This document shows positions 23,819-35,688 of a stretch of DNA of 64,000 bases, piece after piece (the stretch's first letter is position 1; every line of letters starts with the position of its first letter). Origin of the DNA: Dioscorea cayenensis subsp. rotundata (lineage: Eukaryota > Streptophyta > Magnoliopsida > Dioscoreales > Dioscoreaceae); NCBI RefSeq assembly GCF_009730915.1, contig NC_052477.1:1939699-2003698 (forward strand), in the 5' to 3' direction. Below the pieces are notes generated by a model. It did no database searches. It worked only from the letters and a program-made list of their open reading frames with translations, and was not told where the DNA came from. The position numbers and the translations under genes were made by a program.

Positions 23819-26499
23819 CTATAAGGATCGAGCAGCATGCTGAGACTTCGCCATTTCCCTTAAAACAGCACCAACAATGGCAGCCTGCTCAAGACATTCG
23901 GCTTTATGCAATGCATCTAGAAGAAAAATACAAGTTTTTGCATTAATCTTGCACCCCCTTAGCCGAGTTTCCTCAAAAACCTGAAAGGCATCCAGGGCTC
24001 GATTGGCATTGCTCATGCCTTCTATAAGTGCATTAAAGCAAACTGAGTCGGGGATACCACCATTAGCCTTGAATTTATCAAAGAGGCCTTTAGCTTCATT
24101 AATATTTCCAACCTTTGCAAGCCCTTGGATCATGGTAGTGTATGTCACAACGCTCGGAACTAAGCCTTGTTTTTGCATGTCTTGCCAAAAAACGAAAGCT
24201 TTATTGTATTTCTGCACTTTGCAAAGGCCATTTATCAAAATGCTGTAAGTATAGGTGTTAGGAGCACATTTCATGTCTTTCATTGATTGAAAGCAAACAA
24301 GAGCTTCACTAATTTCTTCAGCTTTCACAAGAGCATCAATTAGGCAATTCCAAGTGTAAACATTGGGAACTAAACCCTTCTGCATCATTTCTTCCATAAT
24401 TAGGTAAGCTTCATCTATTCTTCCCACTTTTCCAAAACCGTCGATAAGACTTGTATAGACCACCACATTTAGTACCATTTCTTTTGATTTTGCTTCTTCA
24501 AAGAGCATATAGGCCTCATCAAGCCTATCAATCTTAGCAAGACCATCAATTACAGCACCATATGTAACTACAGTGGGGTTATGCCCTCCTGCTTTCATTT
24601 CCTCAAGAAGCTGGTAAGCCTTGTCCACCTTACCTGACTTACAAAAACCATAAATAACAGTGTTGTAAACAAAGACATCCATGACACAACCTTGTTCCTT
24701 CATGGCATAGAACAATTTATATGTCTCTCGTGCATGGCCAGCTTTGGTGAGACCATGAATCAATATACAATAGCTTCTCGAGTCAGGAGTAAAGCCACGA
24801 GCTTTGATATCCTCAAATAGAGCACGACCCTTCTCGGTTTCCCCTGCCTTGAAAACACAATCCATATAAGTATTAAGAAGGGTTAGATCAGGACAACAGC
24901 TTCTACGGTTCATTTCCTTAAAGATTTTATGTCCATCTTCATTTCTGCCATACTTAAAGAAATTCTTAATCAATGATGTATAAATAACAACATTAGGAGT
25001 ATGGCCAGCATCCAACATCCTCTCAAGCCATTCATATGCCTCTTCAGTCTTCCCATATCGGCCCAAGCCATCAATCAAAGAACAGTATGTGGCTGCATCA
25101 GGACTGAAGCCTTTCTGATTGATGCTTTCAAATATGTGATATGCTTCATCAAACTTCTGAGACTTGCATAACCTATCTATCATAATATTAGCAGTTAATA
25201 AATTAGGATACAATCCAGCACCTTCCATGGTGTCACGAATTCTAAAGGCATCTTCCAATTTTCCAGTACTGCAAAGCAAGTCTAAAAGAATATTGTAAGT
25301 TGAGGGATTGGGTTCAGCATCTTTCTTCATCTCCTCAAAGACCTTCAGAGCCTCATCAACTCTTCTTTTTCTCGCAAGGCAAGTGAGAAGTGAATTGTAT
25401 GAAACAACACTTGGTATGCATCCCTTCTCTTTCAACCTTTCCAATAACCTGTAGGCATCTTCAAACTTACCAGCAGAGCCATAGCCCATGATCATTGTAT
25501 TATATGCATAAGCACAAGGAACTTGTTTGTTTAGCTCCATATGATCAAACAATTCAACAGCTTCAGCCAGTTTATTCGCTTTGCAGAGAACTCCGATCAT
25601 GCTAGTATATGATACATCATCTGGGGTCAAGCCTTGTGCTTTAATCTCATGGAAAAACTTCCAGGCCATATCCACCTTACCTACCTTCCCAAAACAATCT
25701 ATGCAGACATTATAGAGAACAAGATCTGCATCAAATGCGTTGCTCTTCATCTCATCAAGTAAGGAGAGGGCTGCATCAAGTCTACCATCCCTTGCAAAGA
25801 CTCGAATCAAAGTTGTAAACAGATGCACACTCACTTCATATCCTAATTCTTGCATTTCATGGAAAAGGTTAAGTGCCAAATCAGGTTCATGGGCCTCAGC
25901 AAGCGCACCTATTAAAGTTGTATATGCAGAAAAAGCTGGTCGGAATTTAAATTTCCTCATAGTTTCTATAACTTTTACAGCTTCCCTCAACTTCCTGGAC
26001 TTGACCAAGCTGGTGATCAGCCCAATGCAGGCGTTGGTAGATGGCCCACATTCAATGAGGCACATTTCTTCCAGGACCTTCTCCAAAAGTTCATAGTTCT
26101 TGTTCCTAGCCATTATCATAAGAAGCAGATTGTATGCCTCTGGAGTATGTGGCTGGCCACTTGTTCTTTCAACCCACCTGAAATAATTTATTGCTAAATG
26201 AAAATCCTTCTGCCTCCGCAAGACACCAATGATCAAATCTGGATGGAATTTGTGATCGATTACAGAAAGCGCACTTTCCACATCCAGTCCCCAAGGCCTA
26301 CCATTTAAAATTTGGCAGACACTATCAATGTGAAGACTCACATTCTCCCTCACTGTCCTGTCCACCTCTGTGTAGCTTTCCCTATTTGACAGCACACTAC
26401 CCTCTCCAACAACATCAGAAGGCCCATCAGTTGATGAAGAGAAATTATGATAAAGAAAACCAGCTCTGTGATGATTTACACCAGTGTGAGAGCTTGTCC
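23819..26499 (-). CDS. P-class pentatricopeptide repeat protein (At3g06920-like)
   Basis: PPR proteins bind organellar RNA in a sequence-specific way. This one is an uninterrupted array of about 20 canonical 35-residue PPR motifs (repeating xTYxxLIDGLxKxGxxxEA pattern) from roughly residue 130 of the open frame to near its end, with no E or DYW domain, hence P class. Motifs such as DRLCKSQKFDEA, CVFKAGETEKGRALFE and YGFCKSGKVDKAYQLLEEMK, plus the C-terminus HAARSL, match what I know of the Arabidopsis At3g06920 protein. The open frame reaches 26554, but there is a TAG just upstream and no in-frame ATG before about residue 143. A 3' splice site (TTGGTCATTCAG) ends at 26500, so an upstream exon probably supplies the start codon and targeting peptide. 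The coding exon is intact over 2.7 kb. Confidence 0.92.
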
Positions 26500-27392
26500 C
26501 TGAATGACCAAACAAAAAATTTGGGAAGCACAATAAGGAAACAAGAATAAGCAACTATTGAGCTCTGTATGACAATCTGTAAGAATTGTCACAAATGAGA
26601 AAAGGAAACCTGAAATGAAATTTTATCGGCACATTGCAATATATAAAAGCTGCTTATAAACATAAATTCTAAATGACATGATATCATACGCACAGCTAAT
26701 TTGAAGAGTGGGATTACATGGTGAAAGATTGAAATAAGCTTCTTGAAATGGCACCTATAAAAAATTATCATCAGGCTAAGCATGGCCATATAAAAAGTTA
26801 CTTTCAAGGTCCAAGGCCGCATTATAGTGAAAACAATAATAAAATTAGGATAGACTCACTATAATCACAAAATTAGATTTCTATCAGTGCTTAACTCGAA
26901 CAATGAACAAATAAAAAAATATCTATCACCAAGAACAATCAACACCAATCAAGCAAATAAAAAAATGCGCTTTCTTGCTCTACTTGTATTAGAAAGATTA
27001 CAATTTCAAAGGTGAAGTTGATCTATTTTTCCAATTTACTTGTGCCACGTGATATAGACTACAAAGTCCAAGAATCAAAAGCGTTAATTTTCCCATTCAA
27101 CAGATGATACCAACAAGCACTTTTAACAACCTAAATTGTTTCTCATATTCTTTAAGCTCACATGGAACCAATTCAAATCATAGTAACGACCTAGAAGCAA
27201 ACTTAGATTCTAACGAACCTTAGATTGTGAATAGAATCATAATCAAACATTGAAGTGCTTCAATAGCACTAGATCATCACTCCAAGATTTCCAAAAACAC
27301 TCAAAGAATTCAAAGTTGAAGCTTTTCAGATAAAATTAAAGAAGAAATGAAGAAAAGGAGAAGATTCTAACCCAAAGAGCTCAAAGAGAGCG

Positions 27393-27640
27393 GTGAGAGA
27401 GCTATGGCGCTGCAGATTCGATGGCTTCGGCACCATCGGAAGCGATAGCAGGCCTGCGACGAGCCCGTGCGGGCTGTGCAGGAGTCTTCCACAGCATCAG
27501 ACACTGGCACTTCCGAGATCCCCGGCAAGAGCTTGCGATGCGCCGGCGGCTACTCGCCGGCGCCGGCCGAGCGCGGAGCAGCAGTTCGCGGACGAACGCA
27601 TGGGTTGGGCCGGAAACCACTATGCGAGTTCTCTCTTAAA
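27393..27640. promoter_or_regulatory. GC-rich leader between divergent PPR and BTB genes
   Basis: This 250-base island is much richer in GC and CpG than its surroundings and has open frames on both strands. The minus-strand frame (27402-27620) is rich in Arg/Ala/Ser and poor in acidic residues, like a mitochondrial targeting peptide, but ends in a stop just before 27400. It most likely contains the 5' leader or first exon of the PPR transcript. The rest of 26560-28109 is the PPR leader intron and AT-rich promoter DNA. Confidence 0.4.
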
Positions 27641-28109
27641 AGCATAAAACTCGGTATTTTTTCAAAAACACTCCCATATTTTATATTACTTGCACACTAA
27701 TCACAATATTTCTAAACAATATTTTGAAATATTAAAAATATAAACAAATAAAAAAGGGAAAAAAATTCCAAAAAAAGAAGATAAAATGGTTAAGTTATTT
27801 TTACGATGTTGGAAACTTGAAATTATGCAATTATTTTTTTAATTAGGGACTGTTTCCAAATTTTCCACTCTTTACTAAGCAATGGTTGCCATCTTTTCTC
27901 ACATCCTCTTTCCATTCCTTAATAGTTAATACCAAACAATAATTCCCAAAATTTTCTGGAAATCCAAACCCTAACCCTCACTGAAGAAAGAGATCGAGCC
28001 CCAACTCCATCGCCTCTCATTCCTCTGAATTCCATCCTTGATGCTTCGGTAGCTGTGTTGAGGACGAAGGAGCCACTTGTAGTAGTGCTTTTCTAGGCTA
28101 CCGATCGAT

Positions 28110-31100
28110 ATGGCGATGAAACCGAGCCAGGCGGCGGCGCCTGTGCCGGCGCAGCACCAGTCGCAGTCGTCGGATAATGATCGGAGCGGCGGGGAACTGC
28201 GGGCGCTGGACTGTAATCTGGCGTCGCTCTGTGATCATATTCAGATGGAGGGCTTCAATTCTGGGGTTTTCTCGGATGTGGTAGTGCAAGCAATGGGATC
28301 CACTTATCATTTACATCGGCTCATTCTGTCTCGGAGTTCTTACTTTAGGTGTTCGAATTTGCATAAATTTATCTTTTTTGTGGTTCATTTGATTGAAGGT
28401 TTGGCTTGCTTAAGAAATATGGATGATTTGTTCTTTGTTTGCATGATTTTTCCTTCTAATTAGAGCTTTTTCTATAGAATAATTTCATTGTTTGTTGTGT
28501 AGTCTTAACTAATTAGGCTTTTCTTTTTTTCTTGTTTTTTTGGTGTAGTTACCTTTGTATGTTAGTATTTAAACATATAGATTATCATTCTTGTATTTTG
28601 AATCTTTTTGTCCTTATTAATCATATAGTATTGAGTGTTGTTTAGATTATCTTATCTTGTTCACAGGTTCTAGTTTCCAACTTCACATGTGACTTCTATT
28701 TTAGATGGTTGATTCGATGGGTTACATAGGTTATCGATATCAATGTGTCCTATTGAGAAGCTTTTCACTGTTTTCTATCTTTTTGTGAAAACCATGCTTT
28801 CTATTCATTAGAATGCTCTGAATGTGAATTTATATCATGTTCTGATATGTGGAACCTATTATTATTTACAATGATGACTTTAATATTGGTTGGTGGTTGG
28901 AAAGATGATAGATTTGGTTTCATATGGAGTAAATTAGAGGTTGGAGAATGAACAAGGAAAGTGAAGAAATATCATATATCATAGTGAATGATGTATGAAT
29001 ATTTTGAATGAAATTCTAAACTATGCATAAGTACCCATCTTATTGTGAATAAGATGTAGGGCCTTTCATGTTAGTTTTATATTAAATTTGAAATCATATT
29101 TGGTCCTTCCATTTTCTGATTAAAAACATGCGACACTAATGAGATCTTTTGCTATCTATATCATGTTTGCGTGTACTTTGTGGTGAATCCACTTTTTTAT
29201 AGTCTATGCCTCCTTTCTGAAATGTTTTGCAATTGTACTTCATTTGTATTATGTGGAAATTGCACTTTGTTATAGTTAATTTTGAAATTTCTTGCAGAAA
29301 CATGCTTCATGGGCCTTGGAAAGAAGCTGATGCACCAACTTTGATCTTGCAAATTGATGACCCTAATGTTAATTCAGAAGCTATCACAATGGCTTTAGCA
29401 TATCTGTATGGGCACCATCCTAAGCTTGATGACAACAATGCCTTCCGTGTTCTTGCGGCTGCTTCCTTTCTTGATCTTCAGGTTTCTGAGTGCATACTTA
29501 GTGATTAAGTACTTTGTAGACTGATTTCCATGATTGGCATTAAGTTTTTCTATGGTGGATAATAATGGATTTTGTTTGCAGGATTTATGTGCCTTTTGTA
29601 CGGATTTCATCATCTCCGAGCTCTGGACTTCAAATTTTTTAGCATATCAGGTGAGATTTAGTTGTTTTATGACATATGACCTGTTAAATTTGGTCCATGC
29701 TTAAACTTCATCTGTTTGTGAATCAGGTGTTTGCGGAGAGTCAAGATTACGGTATCCATGGAGAACGTGTTAGAAATGCTTGTTGGGGCTACCTTTGTCA
29801 AAGTGGTACTATAGAGTTGAGAGAGGTAAACAACTCAAGATTAGCTTATCTGCAGTTATATTCCCCAAAAATTATGCTGGCCAGTTTCAGGTTTTTTTTT
29901 CCTTTTTTTTGTTTTCTTACTCTTTGATTGATACCCTGGGCTACTTACTCCCGGGATTCATCTTCAACTCTTCTTTATATGGGAAAATTCATCAAACACC
30001 AATATTCTCAGTGTTTGTTTAACAGTTATTATCTGGATGATCTGAAATTCTGTTATCATCTGCCTTTTCTCCACTTCTCATGTGCATATTGCTTGCCTGT
30101 TTTTGACTTTGTGCTGATATTTCTTGACGATGATGTGAAAGAGGAATGTTTTGTTGATAGTCTCGGATTCTCTATCTGCCAATCATCTTGAACACTCTTA
30201 TAAGAATAAAATAATTAGTTGAAATTAATTTTCTTTCTTCAAGGTATGGGGTAGTAATATTTTGATCTAGTAATTTCACGAGGACTTGTTGGAACTTATT
30301 ACTTATTATGGGGTTCTTTGTTATTTCCATCTTAGCTAAAGGTTTGCTAAGGATTTTCTCAACATGTCGTGGAGAAATCTTCTTCAAATTAATCCTTCAT
30401 CACATTATCCTATGCATCTTTTAGAACCAAGCCATGTGCTCCACTTTTGGATGTAAACTGGTTATACATTTGTGTTAGTTCCTATTTTGTGCTTGTGGGT
30501 GTAAAGTTTGGTTGAAATGCTATCTCTTCCATGGTGGCAACCAATGAGCCTGCTTTATAGACATGATAAAGTGGCTAAGCAAATGGATTTTTAGCACTAA
30601 TCAATAATCATTAATCACTAATCTGAGCATGTACCTTTTAATTATTGGTGTCCAGACTTCAAATTTATGCCAGTTACTATTTATTAGAGAAACATGAACA
30701 TTTATGTAGAAAATATGTATTTCTCTCAAATTTGAAAGAAAATGTTTGAATATGTGCAATATAAATTGTATTTAAAAAAACTGTTAACTGGCCAAATACA
30801 CCACGCTTGAAGTAATAGTTGAATTGGGTAAGTCGCAATTGCCCCACTGGTCTTAGCTCTATATGGGACGAAAGAAACTGAGATGGGAAACATGATGGAA
30901 TGATAGTAGTATCACAGTGAGGTAAATTTGATCTGGAATTTTATGGTTGCTCTACATGTGTCTGAGTATTTAGTGTTATTTGTGCATAACAATTTTACCT
31001 AGTTGATGGTTTGCTAGCTTGCTGATCTTTCTTGTCCTGCTGGTTATCATTAGTTGTTTAACTACATTTTGATCATGTATATTTATTTTGATTTGGATAA

Positions 31101-34100
31101 ATAGGTACTGCCTAAACTTTCTTTACAAACTCTACATGCCCTTCTTACATCTGATGAACTTTGGGTATCAAATGAAGAAAGAAGGTATTTTCCACCTCCC
31201 TTTTTATAATTCTTGTCTGTTAAACTTTCTTGTATCATTCATTGAAGTTGGATATCCTATCTTGTGGTTTCTTTTCAAAGGTTTGAACTGGCTTTATACA
31301 CACTACTCTCAAGAAGTTCTGTTGCCGAGGCAGACCATTCAGAACAAGCTTCCTCTAGTTCTGAGACTGAAATGTCAACCACTTCAGCAGTATTAAAAGA
31401 GAAGGCTGAAATCATTGGAGGGAAACAAGTGTTGGAATCAGAGTTTCAGAGCTTTGGCATTGAGGATAACTTAGAAGAACATAAGGCTGCTCATAATATT
31501 CTCGCTGAGCTTGCAGACTGGGTAGTAGATGTTCACACTGATGTTTCTTATTCCAAGCAAGTGAAAGGGCCTCAAACAACACTATCTCAACCAATGCTGG
31601 ATTCACGGTATTGCCTCAAGACAGAGCTGTCTGCAGCCCCGACAACTTTTGCTGAACCAAATACTGTTAGCGAATCTAGTTCTTATGTTGAGATGAACAA
31701 TGATACTGAAGCAACCAGAATGGCAAGAGTTGGGGTTGCCAAGGAAGGACCATCTGGAGAAAACACCTCCTATCATCTAAATAATTCCATGTGGCTCCCA
31801 AGGGACCAATCAAGAGAATACTCCCTGACAAGCTCTGCAAGGAATGGAGTAGTGCCTAATGATTGGGGAAGATGCAACATGCCACCTATATGGGGTGGTA
31901 GAACAGTGGGTAGCAGACAGGTTAAACTTTCTAAAGGGAAATGTGGGATACCAAGTGAAGTCTACGATGCATTTATTAATATCTTTGAAGGTGGTTCAAT
32001 TTTATACTCTAACATGTCCTTTGAGGCACTTCTAAATGTTCGAAAACAGCTGGAAGAACTAGGATTTCCTTGTAAAACAGTGAATGATGGCCTTTGGCTA
32101 CAGGTTAATCACTATTTGTTTTTATAGCATCTAATGTTAAATTACTACTTGTGTTAATTTTATAGCCATTTGCCATTTTGTTCTAAATTTGATTTTGTAG
32201 TTGATGCTAACGATCTGTATTCGCAGGAATGTGAGTCTAATAGTTGTATGCTTATTGCAAACAGATGCTGCAATGTCAAAGAGTTCAGGCTATAGGTGCT
32301 GATACCTGCAAAAGTTGCTGCCTTACAAGCATTGCATGTGCCTGTAGGCAGACATATGGATATTCACATGGAGGAACATCATTTAATTATTACAGACAGG
32401 AGCATGATCGAAACATCCATGGCAGTATGAGAACTGTATATGTTGCTGATGCTCAAGGTGATGGTAATAGCTTATTTGGTCCGGTACGAGTCCAAGTTCG
32501 GGGTGCTATTGATGGACTTGCTGGCATTGGACGGGGCACCACATTTGTACCAGGTGCAGCTTGGCCTCCAACGCGTTATGTCTTTTCTCGTGTACCTTTG
32601 GGTCTTGGTAACCGGAAATTGCCAGCAATCACTTGCTAATGATGAGTCAGAAGGTAGAGTTGACCTTGCAGGCGAACTGTCAGGAGATGGCTTGACGGCT
32701 TTGGTGGGGCTTAGCCAGGGGAACAGTGTTGGTCATATTCACACAGAGCAAACAGAGAGAACGTATGAATCAGATCTGCAAGGAAGATTTGGTGCTTCTG
32801 CTTCTCTTCCAAGTTCCAGTGGCCTTCCTGTGCAGATCTTGGATTCACAAGAGCAAGCGGTTGGAGTAGACTGGGAAAGTTCTGAAGGTTCTTCTATATC
32901 TTTGGATTTGAAAACACCGCTACGTCACTTCCCTCCTTTTCGCTTTGGGTATGATGCTTGATCCCCTACTTTGGAATTATTAGTCAAGGTTTTCATTTCA
33001 ATAGTAGTATCTCATTATAAATTCTATTTAGCATAGTAAACCTCTAATCATTCTATAAGTCATGCTGGACAAGAGTTGAATATATTTATATATCCTGCAA
33101 TTTTGCCTTTGTTTTCCTGTGCAGGTATGTACTCAGCCAGAAATGGTAAAGTATGTGTCCCTTTTATTAATAATAATCAGATGACTTTTTTACATAAGTA
33201 TTTAAGCTGGATCTTCAACTGTAATATTGTTGTTCTCTACCTTTAAACTGTTTAGTGATTGTCACGTCATAAATATTTTCTGTTTCTCATATGCCATGAT
33301 GGGCCATCTAGTCCTGACCTACTCTGTTTTTCCTTTATAATGTTGTCGATTTGTTGAAGGTATGTATTAATTTTCTAACTCCGCTAGCTTAATTTCCCAG
33401 AAAAATAGTGAGACACAATAGTGCTGTGCTCTATGTGCCATATTTGTTTTATTGTGTTCATCTACCTGTGTTTTAGTTACGAATTTAGCTCCAGTAGGGC
33501 AATGTGCTGTAAAGAATTCCAGTTATGATCAGTTTTTGATGCCATTTAGTGAATAACAGGGTAGAATTTGAAGATGTTCACAGGCTTGCTGATGGGCAAG
33601 TGAAGCACTCCCCTGATGGTTTTTTATGCTGGCTCCCTGTGGAAGGTATATTATCTCATCCTTTTTTTTTAAAAATTTTTCTTTGGTCATTGTTTGCGTG
33701 CCTTAGGAAAAAAATTTCAGAGTAATTAGACATTGCAAGGGTTGCTTGGTTTAATGACTTGGTCACAGTCTATGGCATACATTAGATGTGCAAATGGTAG
33801 ACAGAAAGTTGATTTGGTAAATTTGATAACCTCTCTGTGGTATCTGAGACTTTGAAAGTTTTTCTGAGATAGTTTGAAATCTCTAAAGCAAATGCTGGAA
33901 TATTTATTAACCCTTGTGTTAAGTATCATCATTGAGAAAATTTCATTTGTCTGATATTACTTGTATTAATTAATTAATTATATTCACATTGAAATTATAG
34001 AATATTCTCCATAGATTCATGAGTAACATGAAGAGGATAAGTTTTGAAAAGTTGGGGATTGTAATCCGCCAGGGTAAAAGAAGAATATGTTATAGAAATT

Positions 34101-34810
34101 CCTGCGATTGTATAAGATTCTGTCAAACCTGCAGTTGTATAAGATTCTGCAGCACTTGCAGCCATCCAAACAGTGCTACTATTTATGTGCAAAATAAGGA
34201 GTGAACTCTACTACTAAGAAGTTGGAATTTTAACTGTTTCAGGTTAGTGTTCAAGCTTTCAACGATGAAGATCCTCAAGGCCGTCGGACTCTGGGTATTT
34301 TCACCAACTGAAACATCTAAGTTACCATGCAAGTCAAAGTTAGCAAAATTTTCACTTGTCAATATCTATGTTGTTTCAGGGTTGTTCCTCCACAGGCGGA
34401 AGGCTGAGTTAGCAGATTCTCTTAGAAAGGTAATTAATATTTAAAAAACACCACCTCCAACCCATTTGATACTAATTTTGTTTTTTTCTTCAGGTTAATA
34501 TGTACATCGATTCTAGGGAGAAGGTTACAGCCCGGTATCAGGTATACATACACTCAAAACAAAACCCTGCTGATTGTATAACTTCTTGTTACTAAGAGAA
34601 AATAAATAATCGGCGTACTTATTTGTCATCCAGTTGATCTGCCCCTCAAAGAGAGAAGTCATGGTTTTCGGAAGCTTTAAGCAGGCAGGCACTCTTTTAC
34701 CTAAAGCTCCCAAAGGATGGGGATGGCGCACCGCAATCCTGTTCGATGAACTCCCTGAACTCTTACAAGGCTCGACCTTGCGCATTGCTGCTGTGGTACA
34801 GCTTGTGTAG
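28110..34810 (+). CDS. BTB/POZ domain protein, plant germ cell-less-like
   Basis: BTB proteins usually act as substrate adaptors for CUL3 ubiquitin ligases; this role is inferred from family. Twelve exons join by GT-AG in phase: 28110-28348, 29298-29481, 29582-29650, 29727-29825, 31105-31184, 31281-32103, 32265-32948, 33560-33645, 34243-34294, 34380-34429, 34494-34541 and 34634-34810, for about 862 residues. The BTB fold spans roughly residues 40-165 (FSDVVVQAMGSTYHLHRLIL, ALAYLYGH, AASFLDLQDLC). A BACK-like region follows (GERVRNACWGYLCQSG, LLTSDELWV), then a low-complexity linker, a Cys-rich segment (DTCKSCCLTSIACACRQ), and a conserved C-terminus (VSVQAFNDEDPQGRRTLG, FLHRRKAELADSL). Two single-base insertions break the frame: one A in AAA at 32616-32618 and one T in the T run at 33620-33625. 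Removing either restores the conserved frame and exon phase. Confidence 0.88.
33780..34175 (+). repeat. intron segment shared with 57.3-57.8 kb
   Basis: Part of intron 8 of the BTB gene is repeated, in the same orientation, at about 57316-57795 (for example GCAAATGGTAGACAGAAAGT, ATAGAATATTCTCCATAGAT and GTTTTGAAAAGTTGG, with scattered differences). The distal copy has about 90 extra bases in the middle. Confidence 0.85.
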
Positions 34811-35688
34811 AGAACCAAACGGTTCTCTGCCGTTAAAGTGTCATCGCCATTGCCATGCAAGCATACTTAATTCTCCGCTCTCAATGTTCACAGCATGTAC
34901 TCTGTTTTGCCGATCCCTGGAGTGCAGAAAATCGCTCAATTCTCCGCCACTGCAACGTTAATAGACCATGCTTGTAATTGTAAATGTTCGGCGATGCAAC
35001 AAGAACTCATAATGTACATGCGTTGGGTGTGTTTGAACTATTTGGCAAGTTAGGTTTTGTTGCTGTACATGCTTTCCTCAAGTTGCTTGGTTGAATGCCA
35101 ATGGAAAAAAACAAAAACAAAACAAAACACTCTTGTGTGAAGCATGGAGCAATATCTTTTACGGCAGACTATAAGCCAGATATTTAAGCTGTAGTAATCA
35201 CCAGAATCTTCTTTAAATACGCAATCTCACTATCAAATCTGAATGAACAAAAAGACAAAAACACCCCTAAACAAAAATCAAAGAAGCCCTAATAATAACT
35301 CTCAAGAAACCCATCATTTATTTGAATAAATGCAAAATGTGTACACCCACAAAAAACCAAAAACATTTTCCATGCAGCAAAACCCTAACCCTAATTTTCT
35401 CAACTACAAACCAAAAAAAAACCAAAAATAAATCTTTCTTTATATCTCTAAAAATATCCCTGTATCATTCACAAGCCTCCAATATCTTATCTCTCAGTTC
35501 TATTCCCACACCATCTCTGTGTTTGTGTGTGGTTCTCCTCCACTTTCTCTTCCTCTTGTTCACTCTCTCCCTTCTTATCACCAACCAAGCCCCATCGGAA
35601 TCGCCGCCAAAGAGATAACAATAAAAAGCCCACCTTTTTCCACTATTCTTGTCCCCCCAAAACCCCGACCTTTTATCCCTAATATCTC
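34811..35688 (+). promoter_or_regulatory. BTB 3' end and TOC159 upstream region
   Basis: The first part is the BTB 3' untranslated region. From about 35245 the DNA becomes C/T-rich, with repeated AACCCTAA-type motifs and a TC-rich stretch at 35500-35585, typical of plant 5' leaders. I did not find a single convincing TATA box. Confidence 0.5.

Noticed and set aside
27402..27647. Four overlapping open frames in the GC-rich island
   Set aside because: High GC reduces stop codons in every frame; only leader or targeting-peptide use on the minus strand is plausible, and it is unproven.
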